Of a stretch of 18,235 bases of DNA, positions 1-7,887 are shown one piece after another (positions within the stretch are counted from its first letter, which is position 1; each line of letters opens with the position of its first letter). The stretch is from Pseudomonadota bacterium (GTDB taxonomy: Bacteria; Pseudomonadota; Gammaproteobacteria; Burkholderiales; Burkholderiaceae_B). The notes below the pieces were generated by a model. That model searched no databases. It saw nothing but the letters and a program-made list of their open reading frames with translations, and was not told the origin of the DNA. The stretch spans positions 1 through 18,235 of the forward strand of contig JAEWHK010000045.1 of the NCBI GenBank assembly GCA_023387815.1, read 5' to 3'. The translations under genes and the position numbers were made by a program.

Positions 1-73
1 TGGAAACGGGAACATGTTCTTTACGTAATGCGTTCAGGAAAGGATCTTGTAGTGATTGCCCTTTAGTGCTCAT
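1..73 (-). CDS. hfq: RNA chaperone Hfq, N-terminal part (cut by window edge)
   Basis: Twenty-four codons are visible, reading MSTKGQSLQDPFLNALRKEH then VPVS. This is the highly conserved start of Hfq, the Sm-like hexameric RNA chaperone that pairs small RNAs with mRNAs in the cytoplasm. The start codon is at 71-73, and a GGAG ribosome-binding site (CTCC at 82-85 on the plus strand) lies 8 bases upstream. The rest of the gene lies beyond base 1. It is the last gene seen of the minus-strand block, 126 bases after hisC, as expected in betaproteobacteria where hfq follows der. Identification is from the N-terminal sequence alone, but that segment is very diagnostic. Confidence 0.93.
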   Translation of the reverse strand, partial: MSTKGQSLQDPFLNALRKEHVPVS

Positions 74-191
74 TGGCTAGGCTCCATATGTTATTTGGGT
101 TTACAACTGAAAACGGCTTTACTGAAAGACCTGATTACTGAGCAGCCACAAATGACAATACAGGTCCTGACAAAAAAAGCAGTAATTTGCT

Positions 192-220
192 ATATTAGAT
201 TAAGAAACTATTTCAGACAA
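192..220 (-). promoter_or_regulatory. Candidate sigma-70 promoter for hfq
   Basis: On the minus strand a -35 TTGTCT (215-220) and a -10 TAATAT (192-197) are separated by 17 bases. Both lie in or just past the last codons of hisC. Transcription would begin about 115 bases before the hfq start. This is a pattern match only; hfq may also be read through from der-hisC. Confidence 0.4.
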
Positions 221-1273
221 TGACTTAATGAGTGATTCACATTGTTTTTTTGTGCCAATCGTAACACGCAGAAATGAGACAATCCGCGGATGTCTGAAAT
301 GACGCACGAAGATGCCCTGGCTGCGTAATGCAGCAAGCAACCCGGCAGCATCATGATCCGGGTGCGTGACAAAGATAAAGTTTGTCTTCGACGGAAGCAC
401 CGTAAATCCAAGCTTGCGCAAGGCATTACATAGAAATTCCCGTGTCTCGCAGATCTCGGCAGTCGTCTTTTCAAAATAGGCCTGATCTTCAAATGCCGCA
501 ATCGCGCCGGCTTGTGCCAGCCGGTCTACCGGATACGAATTGAAACTATTTTTGACTCGAACCAAACCTTCGAGCAGTTCCGGTTGCGCAAAAGCAAAAC
601 CCACACGTAATCCCGCCAGAGAGCGGGATTTGGACAGTGTTTGCAAGACCACAAGATTCTTATATTTGCGAATCAATGGAATACAGGTCTCTGCACCAAA
701 ATCGACATACGCTTCGTCGACAGCCACCACCCACTCTGGTCGCTGTATCAGCAGCTGTTCGATTTGCTCAAGCGCGAGCGCAATACCGGTAGGTGCGTTC
801 GGATTGGGAAAAATAACAGCACTGACCGATTCGGCGGGCACCGACAGATAATCTTCAATACGAATGCTCAGATCCTCTGCCAGCGGCACATTCAGATAAT
901 CAATATCGTACAGGCGACAGTAGACCGGATAGAAACTGTAAGTGATGTCGGGAAACAGAATCTGCTTGCCGTGGTGGCGGAACAGACTCAGAAAAAGATG
1001 CGCCAGCACTTCATCGGAACCGTTACCGGCAAAGACATGATCTGCCGGCAAACCGTAATAGTTACCAGCAACCGAACGCAGACGATCACTTTCCGGACTG
1101 GGATACAGACGCAGATGCTCTGAAGCAGCCTGACGGATAGCTTCGAGCACAGCAGGAGACGGTGCAAAGGGTGACTCGTTGGTATTGAGCTTGATCAGAT
1201 CCGTCTGTTGCGGTTGTTCACCGGGAACATAAGGATCCAGGGTTTTGACAAAATCACTCCAGTACACACTCAT
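200..1273 (-). CDS. hisC: Histidinol-phosphate aminotransferase
   Basis: A 357-residue PLP-dependent aminotransferase of fold type I, the usual HisC length. HisC converts imidazole-acetol phosphate plus glutamate to L-histidinol phosphate in histidine synthesis. Visible marks are the substrate loop LNTNESP (29-35), GNGSDE (83-88), NPNAPTG (157-163), DEAYVDF (186-192) and the PLP-binding lysine in TLSKSRSLAGLR (Lys215), followed by GLRVGFA. The ATG start lies 3 bases after the der stop, so it is probably translated by coupling with der; only a weak purine-rich SD is seen inside the der 3' end. It stands apart from a full his operon, so it may be one of two hisC copies, or it may also act on aromatic amino acids. 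Those last points are inference. Confidence 0.9.
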   Translation of the reverse strand: MSVYWSDFVKTLDPYVPGEQPQQTDLIKLNTNESPFAPSPAVLEAIRQAASEHLRLYPSPESDRLRSVAGNYYGLPADHVFAGNGSDEVLAHLFLSLFRHHGKQILFPDITYSFYPVYCRLYDIDYLNVPLAEDLSIRIEDYLSVPAESVSAVIFPNPNAPTGIALALEQIEQLLIQRPEWVVAVDEAYVDFGAETCIPLIRKYKNLVVLQTLSKSRSLAGLRVGFAFAQPELLEGLVRVKNSFNSYPVDRLAQAGAIAAFEDQAYFEKTTAEICETREFLCNALRKLGFTVLPSKTNFIFVTHPDHDAAGLLAALRSQGIFVRHFRHPRIVSFLRVTIGTKKQCESLIKSLSEIVS

Positions 1274-1276
1274 GCT

Positions 1277-2758
1277 TTACTCTGCTTTCTTATAAGGATT
1301 CTTTGAAGACTTGAATTCGATTCGCAACGGCGTTCCCTGCAGTTTGAATGCACTGCGCATTCTGGATTCGAGATAGCGACGATACGATTCGGGAATGGCA
1401 TCCAGTGCGTTGCCGTGAATCACGATCAGCGGCGGATTTTGTCCGCCCTGGTGAGCGTAACGCATCTTCGGTCGGAAAATTCCCTTGCGCGGTGGCTGCT
1501 GCTGCTCAACGGCAGCGTGCAGTTCACGTGTCAGTTTTGGCGTAGACAGTTTGGCAAATGCCGCTGCATGTGCCTCATGCACCGAACGCATCAGCTGACT
1601 GATACCTGCACCTTTGAGTGCAGAGATCGTATGCATTTTTGCGAACGACAGGAATCGCAGTTTGCGCTCGAACTCTCGTTCGATCCAGTCTCGCTTATCG
1701 CGATCGAGACCGTCCCATTTATTGATGGCCACCACAAGCGCCCTGCCCGTTTCCAGCACAAATCCGGCAATATGTGCGTCCTGTTCGGATATCTCGCTCT
1801 GTGCATCCAGCATCAGCAACACGACATTACTGGCTTCAATCGCCTGCAGGGTTTTGATCACCGAAAATTTTTCTATCGATTCAAATACCTTGCCGCGTTT
1901 ACGCAGACCTGCGGTGTCGATCAGTGTGTACAGACGACCATTGCGTTCAAAATCAATTTCAATCGCGTCGCGTGTCGTACCAGGCATATCGAAAGCGATA
2001 ACCCGCTCTTCACCCAGCAATGTATTGATGAGTGTGGATTTGCCCACATTCGGACGGCCCACAATGGCCAGCTTCAGGCGATGATCCGTGAACGGCTCTT
2101 CAGCCTGCCCTTCTGTCCCGGCGTCTGATTCCTCTTTGGACTCATCCGCCGCAAGCACCTTAGCAATCTGTTCGTCCGACAGCTCGTCGTCTTCGACATC
2201 GCTGTCTGCGTCATTCGCAACGTCTGACTGAAGAGAGGGGTATCGGGCAGAAACCACTTCAGCCAGGGCTGTTTCGATCAGATCCACAACCCCGTCGCCG
2301 TGTGCGGAAGAGATAGCATGTGGTTCGCCCAGACCCAACTCATGAAACTCGGCAGTGGCCACGCCACGATTCATGCCCTCTGCCTTGTTCACCGCCAGAA
2401 ACACGTGTGCACGCGTTTTTCTCAGCAGGCGCGCGATTTCGTGATCGTGCGCATTGACGCCGGCACGGGCATCAACCAGAAAGATAACAACATCTGATTC
2501 CGATATGGCAAGGCTGGTCTGTCTTGCCATCTCCATCAGAATACCGGTTTTGGCTACCGGCTCGAAACCGCCCGTATCCACAACCAGAAAAGGAATACTG
2601 CCAACCCGGCCTTCTCCGTAATGGCGATCGCGTGTAAGACCCGCGTAATCAGCCACCAGCGCCGCGCGTGAACGCGTCAGCCGGTTAAAGAGGGTTGACT
2701 TGCCCACATTGGGCCGGCCAACCAGCGACACCACGGGTTTAAAGGAAATGTTACTCAA
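1277..2758 (-). CDS. der: Ribosome biogenesis GTPase Der (EngA)
   Basis: A 493-residue tandem GTPase needed for maturation of the 50S subunit. Two complete G domains are visible: GRPNVGKS at 14-21 with DTGGFE (61-66) and NKAE (124-127), and GRPNVGKS at 234-241 with DTAGLRKRGK (281-290) and NKWDG (346-350). A KH-like RNA-binding domain fills the C-terminal 110 or so residues and ends in a basic tail. The linker between the G domains (about 178-226) is long and strongly acidic. The start is a TTG whose bases overlap the bamB stop (TTGA, 2755-2758); no in-frame ATG is available, so translation probably depends on coupling to bamB. hisC follows 3 bases downstream. Confidence 0.95.
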   Translation of the reverse strand: MSNISFKPVVSLVGRPNVGKSTLFNRLTRSRAALVADYAGLTRDRHYGEGRVGSIPFLVVDTGGFEPVAKTGILMEMARQTSLAISESDVVIFLVDARAGVNAHDHEIARLLRKTRAHVFLAVNKAEGMNRGVATAEFHELGLGEPHAISSAHGDGVVDLIETALAEVVSARYPSLQSDVANDADSDVEDDELSDEQIAKVLAADESKEESDAGTEGQAEEPFTDHRLKLAIVGRPNVGKSTLINTLLGEERVIAFDMPGTTRDAIEIDFERNGRLYTLIDTAGLRKRGKVFESIEKFSVIKTLQAIEASNVVLLMLDAQSEISEQDAHIAGFVLETGRALVVAINKWDGLDRDKRDWIEREFERKLRFLSFAKMHTISALKGAGISQLMRSVHEAHAAAFAKLSTPKLTRELHAAVEQQQPPRKGIFRPKMRYAHQGGQNPPLIVIHGNALDAIPESYRRYLESRMRSAFKLQGTPLRIEFKSSKNPYKKAE

Positions 2759-3912
2759 CGCACACCAAGCATAACAAGATTACCCGCACCTGTTTGCACC
2801 AGGATGCCCTGAGCGGTGGCGGTCAGCGGCGATACGATAGCATCGCCCCCGAATTCGGATCTGCCCAGCAGATGCCCATCGGCATCAGACAGATAATGGA
2901 TGTAGCCTTCGTAATCGCCGACGGCAACAACATTGCCGTTAGAAACAGCATTGGTCAGCCCGCGGTTTTTGAGAACCTGATTGACCCACTGCTGCTGACC
3001 GTTACTCAGCGCCATGCGAACAACTTCGCCATGAATGCCGGTGGCGTACAAAGAATTATTATTCAGCGTCATGCCCGTCGCACTGGAGAACGGTTGCTGC
3101 CACAGGGCAGGTGCATTGCGTTGACCCGGCGTGTAGCAGCCTGCATTACCCTGGTAAGTGGCAACGCAAACGCCATTGCCAACCAGCACCGGAGAACCAA
3201 CAACATCGGTGACGCTGTCAAGATCGGTCACACCGCGGATCGGGCCTGCCAGAACATCCCATTTCAGCGTACCTGTCTTCAGATCCAGCGCAACCAGTCG
3301 ACCGCTGGGAACGGCAACCAGTACATTTCCTTTGTCAATGACCATACGAGAGACGGCGCGCAGCGCCAGCTCGGCATTGGTACGCTGATAGTTCCAGAGC
3401 AGCTCGCCGGTCCCCGCATCAAACCCCTGGACGCGGTAATCGTCTGCGCGCACAACAACCACTCCCTGACCGACAGCCGGCGGCGTGGATGAACGTGTGC
3501 TTGCCTTCGCGGTCCAAAGTTTTTTACCTGCCGCGTCCAGCGCAATGATATTGCCATCGGGTGCAGCAACAACTGCAATATTGCCATCAGTACCCACACC
3601 GGCTGACAAGGCTTCGGCAGCAGACGTTTTCCACTGTATCGCGCCATTGGACAGAGAAACTTTGGCGACCGAGCCATCAGGCGTTGCTGCGTATACGCTG
3701 TCACCCGAGACAGCAGGCGCAAACCCGACACCACTGCCCGAGCCAATCGAAGCGCTCCAGGCTGCAGCAGGCACAGTCGTCTGCGTATATTCAGTCAGAT
3801 CAACAGGCTCAAACTGTGATGGATTTGAAAACAGCCCGCAGCCTCCCAGCGCCAGGGCACCGGCAAGAATGCCTACTTTCAGAAAATGTCGGGGCATACG
3901 TTGAAGCGTCAT
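2755..3912 (-). CDS. bamB: Outer-membrane protein assembly lipoprotein BamB
   Basis: A 385-residue lipoprotein of the BAM complex, which folds beta-barrel proteins into the outer membrane. The N-terminus has a basic start, a hydrophobic segment and a lipobox LGGC ending at Cys25; the following Gly-Leu is not an inner-membrane retention signal. The rest shows repeated blades of the PQQ-type beta-propeller (for example GTDGNIAVVAAPDGNIIALD, VLVAVPSGRLVALDLKTG and NVVAVGDYEGYIHYLSDADG). The ATG has a GGTGGAG ribosome-binding site 8 bases upstream; an alternative start at Met6 would still leave a valid signal peptide. It sits between yfgM (2-base gap) and der (4-base overlap), the standard order. 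Confidence 0.93.
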   Translation of the reverse strand: MTLQRMPRHFLKVGILAGALALGGCGLFSNPSQFEPVDLTEYTQTTVPAAAWSASIGSGSGVGFAPAVSGDSVYAATPDGSVAKVSLSNGAIQWKTSAAEALSAGVGTDGNIAVVAAPDGNIIALDAAGKKLWTAKASTRSSTPPAVGQGVVVVRADDYRVQGFDAGTGELLWNYQRTNAELALRAVSRMVIDKGNVLVAVPSGRLVALDLKTGTLKWDVLAGPIRGVTDLDSVTDVVGSPVLVGNGVCVATYQGNAGCYTPGQRNAPALWQQPFSSATGMTLNNNSLYATGIHGEVVRMALSNGQQQWVNQVLKNRGLTNAVSNGNVVAVGDYEGYIHYLSDADGHLLGRSEFGGDAIVSPLTATAQGILVQTGAGNLVMLGVR

Positions 3913-3914
3913 GG

Positions 3915-4556
3915 TTATTCTCCACCTAAAGCACTGATTTTCAATTGAATCGTATTCACAAACGCAGGAGGCAGCTGTGTACCGGCAAGCGCGGCTTTCC
4001 AGGCAGCAACAGCTTCGGCTTTTTTGCCCTGGGCAACAAGGATGTCACCCTTGCGATCATCATACAAAGCCTTGAACGGTTCCGGCGGATTGTTCAGCTG
4101 TGCCAGCGCCTCGTCAAATTTTTTCTGATCTGCATAAACCGTGGCCAGACGCAGTTTTGCAACTGGAAGCAATTCCGGAAAATCACTGCCGCGATCGGCA
4201 AGCCACTTGAGCTCTTCAATCGCCTTGTCGTAGTTGCGGGCACGAAGATGATAATCGGCGGCCAGCAAAGCACCACGAGCAGCATAGGCCGTATCATCGT
4301 AACTTTTCTTCAGTTCGGCAGAGGCCTGGTTCAGGCGCGCATCACTATCGGCGCTCGATGACTGTGCAGAAGTCTGCACGATTTCATAGTAACCCAGCGC
4401 CTGCTTGGCCTGTGACGATTTATACCAGTTCCAACCGTACCAGGCCAGAATACCAAGCATCACAATGATGATTGCGGTCATGATGGTATTGCCGAAGCGA
4501 TCCCACCACGCCTTGAGGCTATCGATTTTTTCCTGTTCTTCGAGGTCAAATGCCAT
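3915..4556 (-). CDS. yfgM: YfgM-like TPR membrane protein (SecYEG-associated)
   Basis: A 213-residue protein starting MAFDLEEQEKIDSLKAWWDR, with one transmembrane helix at about 22-42 and a helical TPR-like periplasmic domain after it (ADYHLRARNYDKAIEELKWL and similar). In E. coli YfgM is an inner-membrane protein that associates with SecYEG and the chaperone PpiD and feeds proteins to the periplasm. The ATG at 4554-4556 is preferred over a TTG three codons upstream because the family begins at this MA-DLEEQE motif and GAAGA precedes it. It lies 77 bases after hisS and directly before bamB, as in many proteobacteria. Confidence 0.87.
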   Translation of the reverse strand: MAFDLEEQEKIDSLKAWWDRFGNTIMTAIIIVMLGILAWYGWNWYKSSQAKQALGYYEIVQTSAQSSSADSDARLNQASAELKKSYDDTAYAARGALLAADYHLRARNYDKAIEELKWLADRGSDFPELLPVAKLRLATVYADQKKFDEALAQLNNPPEPFKALYDDRKGDILVAQGKKAEAVAAWKAALAGTQLPPAFVNTIQLKISALGGE

Positions 4557-4633
4557 ATTCTTCAAACATCCTATGCAGATTTTTCTAACCGCAGATCACG
4601 TATCGAGACTGCCTGTCGTTGATTGTTGATTGT

Positions 4634-5941
4634 TTACCGATCTCTCAGTCTGGTGCGCAATGCTGCCGCCAGTTCGGACTGGGCGACGCTAAATTGCTGC
4701 GCCACTGAACCGTCAGCATCGGCACGCAGGAACTTGACCGAAGCATTGCCTTCAGCAAGTTCAGATTCTCCAAGGATCACAGCCAGTCGCGCCCCGCTTG
4801 CGTCTGCTTTTTTGAACTGCGACTTGAAAGAGCCTGAACCCGGATGGACCACGCAACGGACACCCAGATCACGCGCCGACTCTGCCAGGCCGGCAGCAAC
4901 GCGCGCTGACTGTGCATCGCCATGGACGAAATATACATCACATTCATCGTTCGGCTGCGCTTTCCGGTCTTCCAGCCATAATGCAAGCAGACGTTCCAGT
5001 CCGATAGCAAATCCGACTGCCGGTGCTGTTTTTCCACCCAGCAGTTCGATCAGGCCATCGTAGCGGCCGCCCCCGCAGACGGTACCCTGGGCACCCAGTC
5101 TGTCAGTGACCCACTCAAAAACGGTCAGATTATAGTAATCAAGTCCGCGCACAAGACGAGGATTCAGCGTGTAGGCAATATTCATATCGCTCAGGCGCTG
5201 GCAGATCGCATCAAAATGCGCCCGCGATTCTGTACCCAGGAAGTCGAACAGTCTGGGCGCTTCATTGGCCATTTGCTGCATGGCCGGATTTTTGGTGTCC
5301 AGAACACGTAGCGGATTACTGTACATACGGCGCTGTCCGTCAGCATCCAGTATCGCTTTGTGTTTTTCGAGGTGCGAGATCAGCGCCTCACGATGCGCCC
5401 GACGCTCTTCAGTCTGTCCGAGAGAATTGAGCTCCAGACGGATATCGTTGATGCCGAGCATTTTCCAGAGTCGGGCCAGCATGATGATCTGCTCGGCGTC
5501 CACGTCAGGGCCGGCAAATCCAAGTGCCTCAACAGAAATCTGATGAAACTGGCGGTAGCGCCCTTTCTGCGGGCGCTCATGCCGGAAGACCGGGCCCATG
5601 GTATATAGCTTTTGCGCGCGCTCGTACAACAGATTATGTTCAATGGTGGCGCGCACGATGCCGGCCGTAAATTCAGGGCGCATGGTCATCATGTCTTCCC
5701 TGTCTGCCGACATGCTGAAGGTATACATTTCCTTCTCGACAATGTCGGTGACCTCGCCGATGCCACGCGCAAAAAGGCGGGTCTGCTCAAGAACAGGGGT
5801 GCGCACGTTCTGGTAGCCGTAAAGGCTGAGCCATTCCCTGAGGATGGCTTCCAGCTCTTCCCAGCGGGCGGACTGCCCGGGAAGGATATCGTTCATTCCG
5901 CGTAAAGCCGTGACCTTCTGGAATGCGTTTGTGTTACTCAA
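4634..5941 (-). CDS. hisS: Histidyl-tRNA synthetase
   Basis: A 435-residue class II aminoacyl-tRNA synthetase that charges tRNA-His in the cytoplasm. It has the N-terminal KVTALRGMNDILPG, motif 2 FRHERPQKGRYRQFHQ (119-134), the histidine-binding signature LVRGLDYYN (from 263), GGGRYDGL (290-297) and motif 3 GFAIGLERL. The C-terminal anticodon-binding domain includes VYFVHGDAQSARVAAGLAES. The start chosen is TTG at 5939-5941, giving MSNTNAFQKV, because AGAAGAG lies at proper distance upstream. A second TTG at 5957-5959 overlaps the ispG stop (TTGA) but lacks a ribosome-binding site and would add six non-family residues. No usable ATG exists before the conserved domain. Confidence 0.95.
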   Translation of the reverse strand: MSNTNAFQKVTALRGMNDILPGQSARWEELEAILREWLSLYGYQNVRTPVLEQTRLFARGIGEVTDIVEKEMYTFSMSADREDMMTMRPEFTAGIVRATIEHNLLYERAQKLYTMGPVFRHERPQKGRYRQFHQISVEALGFAGPDVDAEQIIMLARLWKMLGINDIRLELNSLGQTEERRAHREALISHLEKHKAILDADGQRRMYSNPLRVLDTKNPAMQQMANEAPRLFDFLGTESRAHFDAICQRLSDMNIAYTLNPRLVRGLDYYNLTVFEWVTDRLGAQGTVCGGGRYDGLIELLGGKTAPAVGFAIGLERLLALWLEDRKAQPNDECDVYFVHGDAQSARVAAGLAESARDLGVRCVVHPGSGSFKSQFKKADASGARLAVILGESELAEGNASVKFLRADADGSVAQQFSVAQSELAAALRTRLRDR

Positions 5942-5955
5942 AATAGATACTCTTC

Positions 5956-7257
5956 TCAATTCAGATTGGTGCTGTTCTGACCGGCACTGGCCGGACCTTG
6001 TGCACCATAACGTTTCTCTACGTAATTGCGTACGATCTCCTGAAACTCGGCTGCAATCGTATCACCTTTCAGTGTGATACTGCGTTCCCCATCAATAAAG
6101 ACTGGGGCCGAAGGCACCTCGCCGGTACCAGGCAAACTGATGCCGATATCAGCATGGCGACTCTCGCCAGGCCCATTGACGACACAGCCCATGACTGCGA
6201 CGTTCATGGTTTCAACACCAGGATACTGAGCCTTCCAGACGGGCATCTGCCTGCGCAGATACGACTGAATACTGTCGGCAAGTTCCTGGAAGAACGTACT
6301 GCTCGTGCGCCCACAGCCAGGACAAGCCACAACCATGGGGGTAAATGCACGCAATCCCATGGTTTGCAGGATTTCCTGAGCCACTATCACCTCCCGTGCA
6401 CGATCTCCACCCGGTTCCGGCGTCAGCGAAATCCGGATCGTATCACCAATTCCTTCCTGCAGCAGCACTGATAGCGCCGCCGTGGATGCAACAATGCCTT
6501 TACTGCCCATGCCCGCTTCGGTCAGTCCCAGATGCAGCGGATAGTCGCAACGAGAAGACAGATTCCGGTAGACCGAGATCAGATCCTGAACGTGGCTCAC
6601 CTTACAGGAAAGAATGATGGCATTGCCTGACAAACCAAGTTCTTCGGCTCGGCGTGCATTGCTGATGGCGGAAATAACCAGTGCCTCGCGCATGACAGCG
6701 GAAGCATCCCACGGCGTGCTGCGACGGCTGTTTTCGTCCATCATGCGAGCCATGAGTTCATGGTCCAGGCTCCCCCAGTTCACCCCAATACGTACCGGCT
6801 TTTCATATCGGCAGGCAACTTCAATCATCTGCGCGAAATTATCGTCACGCTTTTTACCACCGCCCATATTGCCGGGATTGATTCGGTATTTCGACAACGC
6901 CTGGGCGCATTCGGGGAACTGGGTCAGCAGTTTATGACCGTTATAGTGAAAATCACCAACCAGAGGAACAGATACGCCCATGCGGTCAAGCTGTTCGCGA
7001 ATGGCAGGTACTTCCCGTGCCGCTTCAGGTGTATTAACAGTGATCCGAACCATTTCGGAGCCAGCCTGGGCCAGTTCCTTAACCTGAATCGCCGTAGCGA
7101 TGGCGTCTGCGGTATCGGTATTGGTCATGGACTGTACAACCACCGGCGCACCTCCGCCGATCTGAACCTCTTTGTTGCCCCATGATACCCGTGCACCACG
7201 GGTATGGTGTCTGTCGGTCTGACCGATAGGGAAAGGAGATTGTTCGACAAGGGTCAT
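5956..7257 (-). CDS. ispG: 4-hydroxy-3-methylbut-2-enyl diphosphate synthase (IspG/GcpE)
   Basis: A 433-residue iron-sulfur enzyme of the MEP isoprenoid pathway that turns methylerythritol cyclodiphosphate into HMBPP. The [4Fe-4S] ligands are visible as Cys312 and Cys315 in CPGCGRTSS and Cys358 in VMGCVVNGPGE, with the conserved Glu365 after them. The TIM-barrel part shows VVVQSMTNTDTAD (39-51), PLVGDFHYN (98-106), YRINPGNMG (124-132) and LGLTEAGMGSKG. The length and insert between barrel and cluster domain are typical of proteobacterial IspG. The ATG lies 105 bases after rodZ, the largest gap in this block; no strong SD or promoter is apparent there. Confidence 0.95.
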   Translation of the reverse strand: MTLVEQSPFPIGQTDRHHTRGARVSWGNKEVQIGGGAPVVVQSMTNTDTADAIATAIQVKELAQAGSEMVRITVNTPEAAREVPAIREQLDRMGVSVPLVGDFHYNGHKLLTQFPECAQALSKYRINPGNMGGGKKRDDNFAQMIEVACRYEKPVRIGVNWGSLDHELMARMMDENSRRSTPWDASAVMREALVISAISNARRAEELGLSGNAIILSCKVSHVQDLISVYRNLSSRCDYPLHLGLTEAGMGSKGIVASTAALSVLLQEGIGDTIRISLTPEPGGDRAREVIVAQEILQTMGLRAFTPMVVACPGCGRTSSTFFQELADSIQSYLRRQMPVWKAQYPGVETMNVAVMGCVVNGPGESRHADIGISLPGTGEVPSAPVFIDGERSITLKGDTIAAEFQEIVRNYVEKRYGAQGPASAGQNSTNLN

Positions 7258-7362
7258 GATAGTGTCAGTCTAAAACAATGGAGCATCGACTAAAAACAGG
7301 GGCAAAGGTTCGAAGCCGGGTCTGATCACGCAAAAATACGCAAAACGCTGTGAAGGCGACCG

Positions 7363-7887
7363 TTATTCAAACCAGTGCTGCAGACTTTGGAGTCCCAGAT
7401 CCTGCAGGGTGTACCAGCCACGGGAGAAACCGTAAACTGCGATCACGATCAGTACGATCAGAATGACGACCAGCCAGATTCCGGTGCCACTGGATTTGCC
7501 GGAACGGGAATAACTGTCACGGATCTCGTAATCGGTACTGCGCCTTAAATTGATGTTTGTGGCGGCTGAAGAGTTCGCAATCGCATGCTGATCCTGGGAA
7601 ATACCAGGCTGCTGGCTGAGCAGCTGAAGTAACGGCTGCTCATCGGTTTCCAGAACCTGCGCATATTTTTTAACCATGCCGCGTAACATGAAACCGGTAG
7701 GCAGCGTTTCCCAGCTCTGGCTTTCCAATGCACGAAGCTGGGTTTCAGAAAACTTGATCCGGTTGGAGATTTCACCAAGCGTGAGACCCCTGGCCGTCCT
7801 GAGTTCTGTGAGTGTGCGGCCCAGCGTAGGTGCTGGTGACACATCTTCACTGGGGATATCGGCGGCAGTGTCTCTTTCGTTCGTCAT
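7363..7887 (-). CDS. rodZ: Short RodZ-like HTH membrane protein
   Basis: A 174-residue protein with an XRE/HTH_25-type helix-turn-helix domain at about 23-92 (TLTELRTARGLTLGEISNRI, then LPTGFMLRGMVKKYA), a polar linker, and one transmembrane helix at about 136-154 (IWLVVILIVLIVIAVYGF). RodZ links the MreB cytoskeleton to the wall-elongation machinery; its cytoplasmic HTH binds MreB. Here only about 20 residues follow the membrane helix, so the periplasmic beta-domain of E. coli RodZ (about 337 residues) is absent. The start overlaps the rlmN stop by 4 bases (ATGA), so translation is probably coupled. The name rests on domain order and position before ispG; a function in cell shape is inference. 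Confidence 0.8.
   Translation of the reverse strand: MTNERDTAADIPSEDVSPAPTLGRTLTELRTARGLTLGEISNRIKFSETQLRALESQSWETLPTGFMLRGMVKKYAQVLETDEQPLLQLLSQQPGISQDQHAIANSSAATNINLRRSTDYEIRDSYSRSGKSSGTGIWLVVILIVLIVIAVYGFSRGWYTLQDLGLQSLQHWFE

Noticed and set aside
128..166. Inverted repeat GACCTG/CAGGTC with a nearby A/T run, between hisC and hfq
   Set aside because: The stem is only 6 bp with a 27-base loop, and on the minus strand the T run comes before the stem, so it does not form a terminator for hisC.
5957..5959. TTG start of hisS overlapping the ispG stop
   Set aside because: No ribosome-binding site is present, whereas the TTG at 5939-5941 has AGAAGAG upstream and gives the family-like N-terminus.
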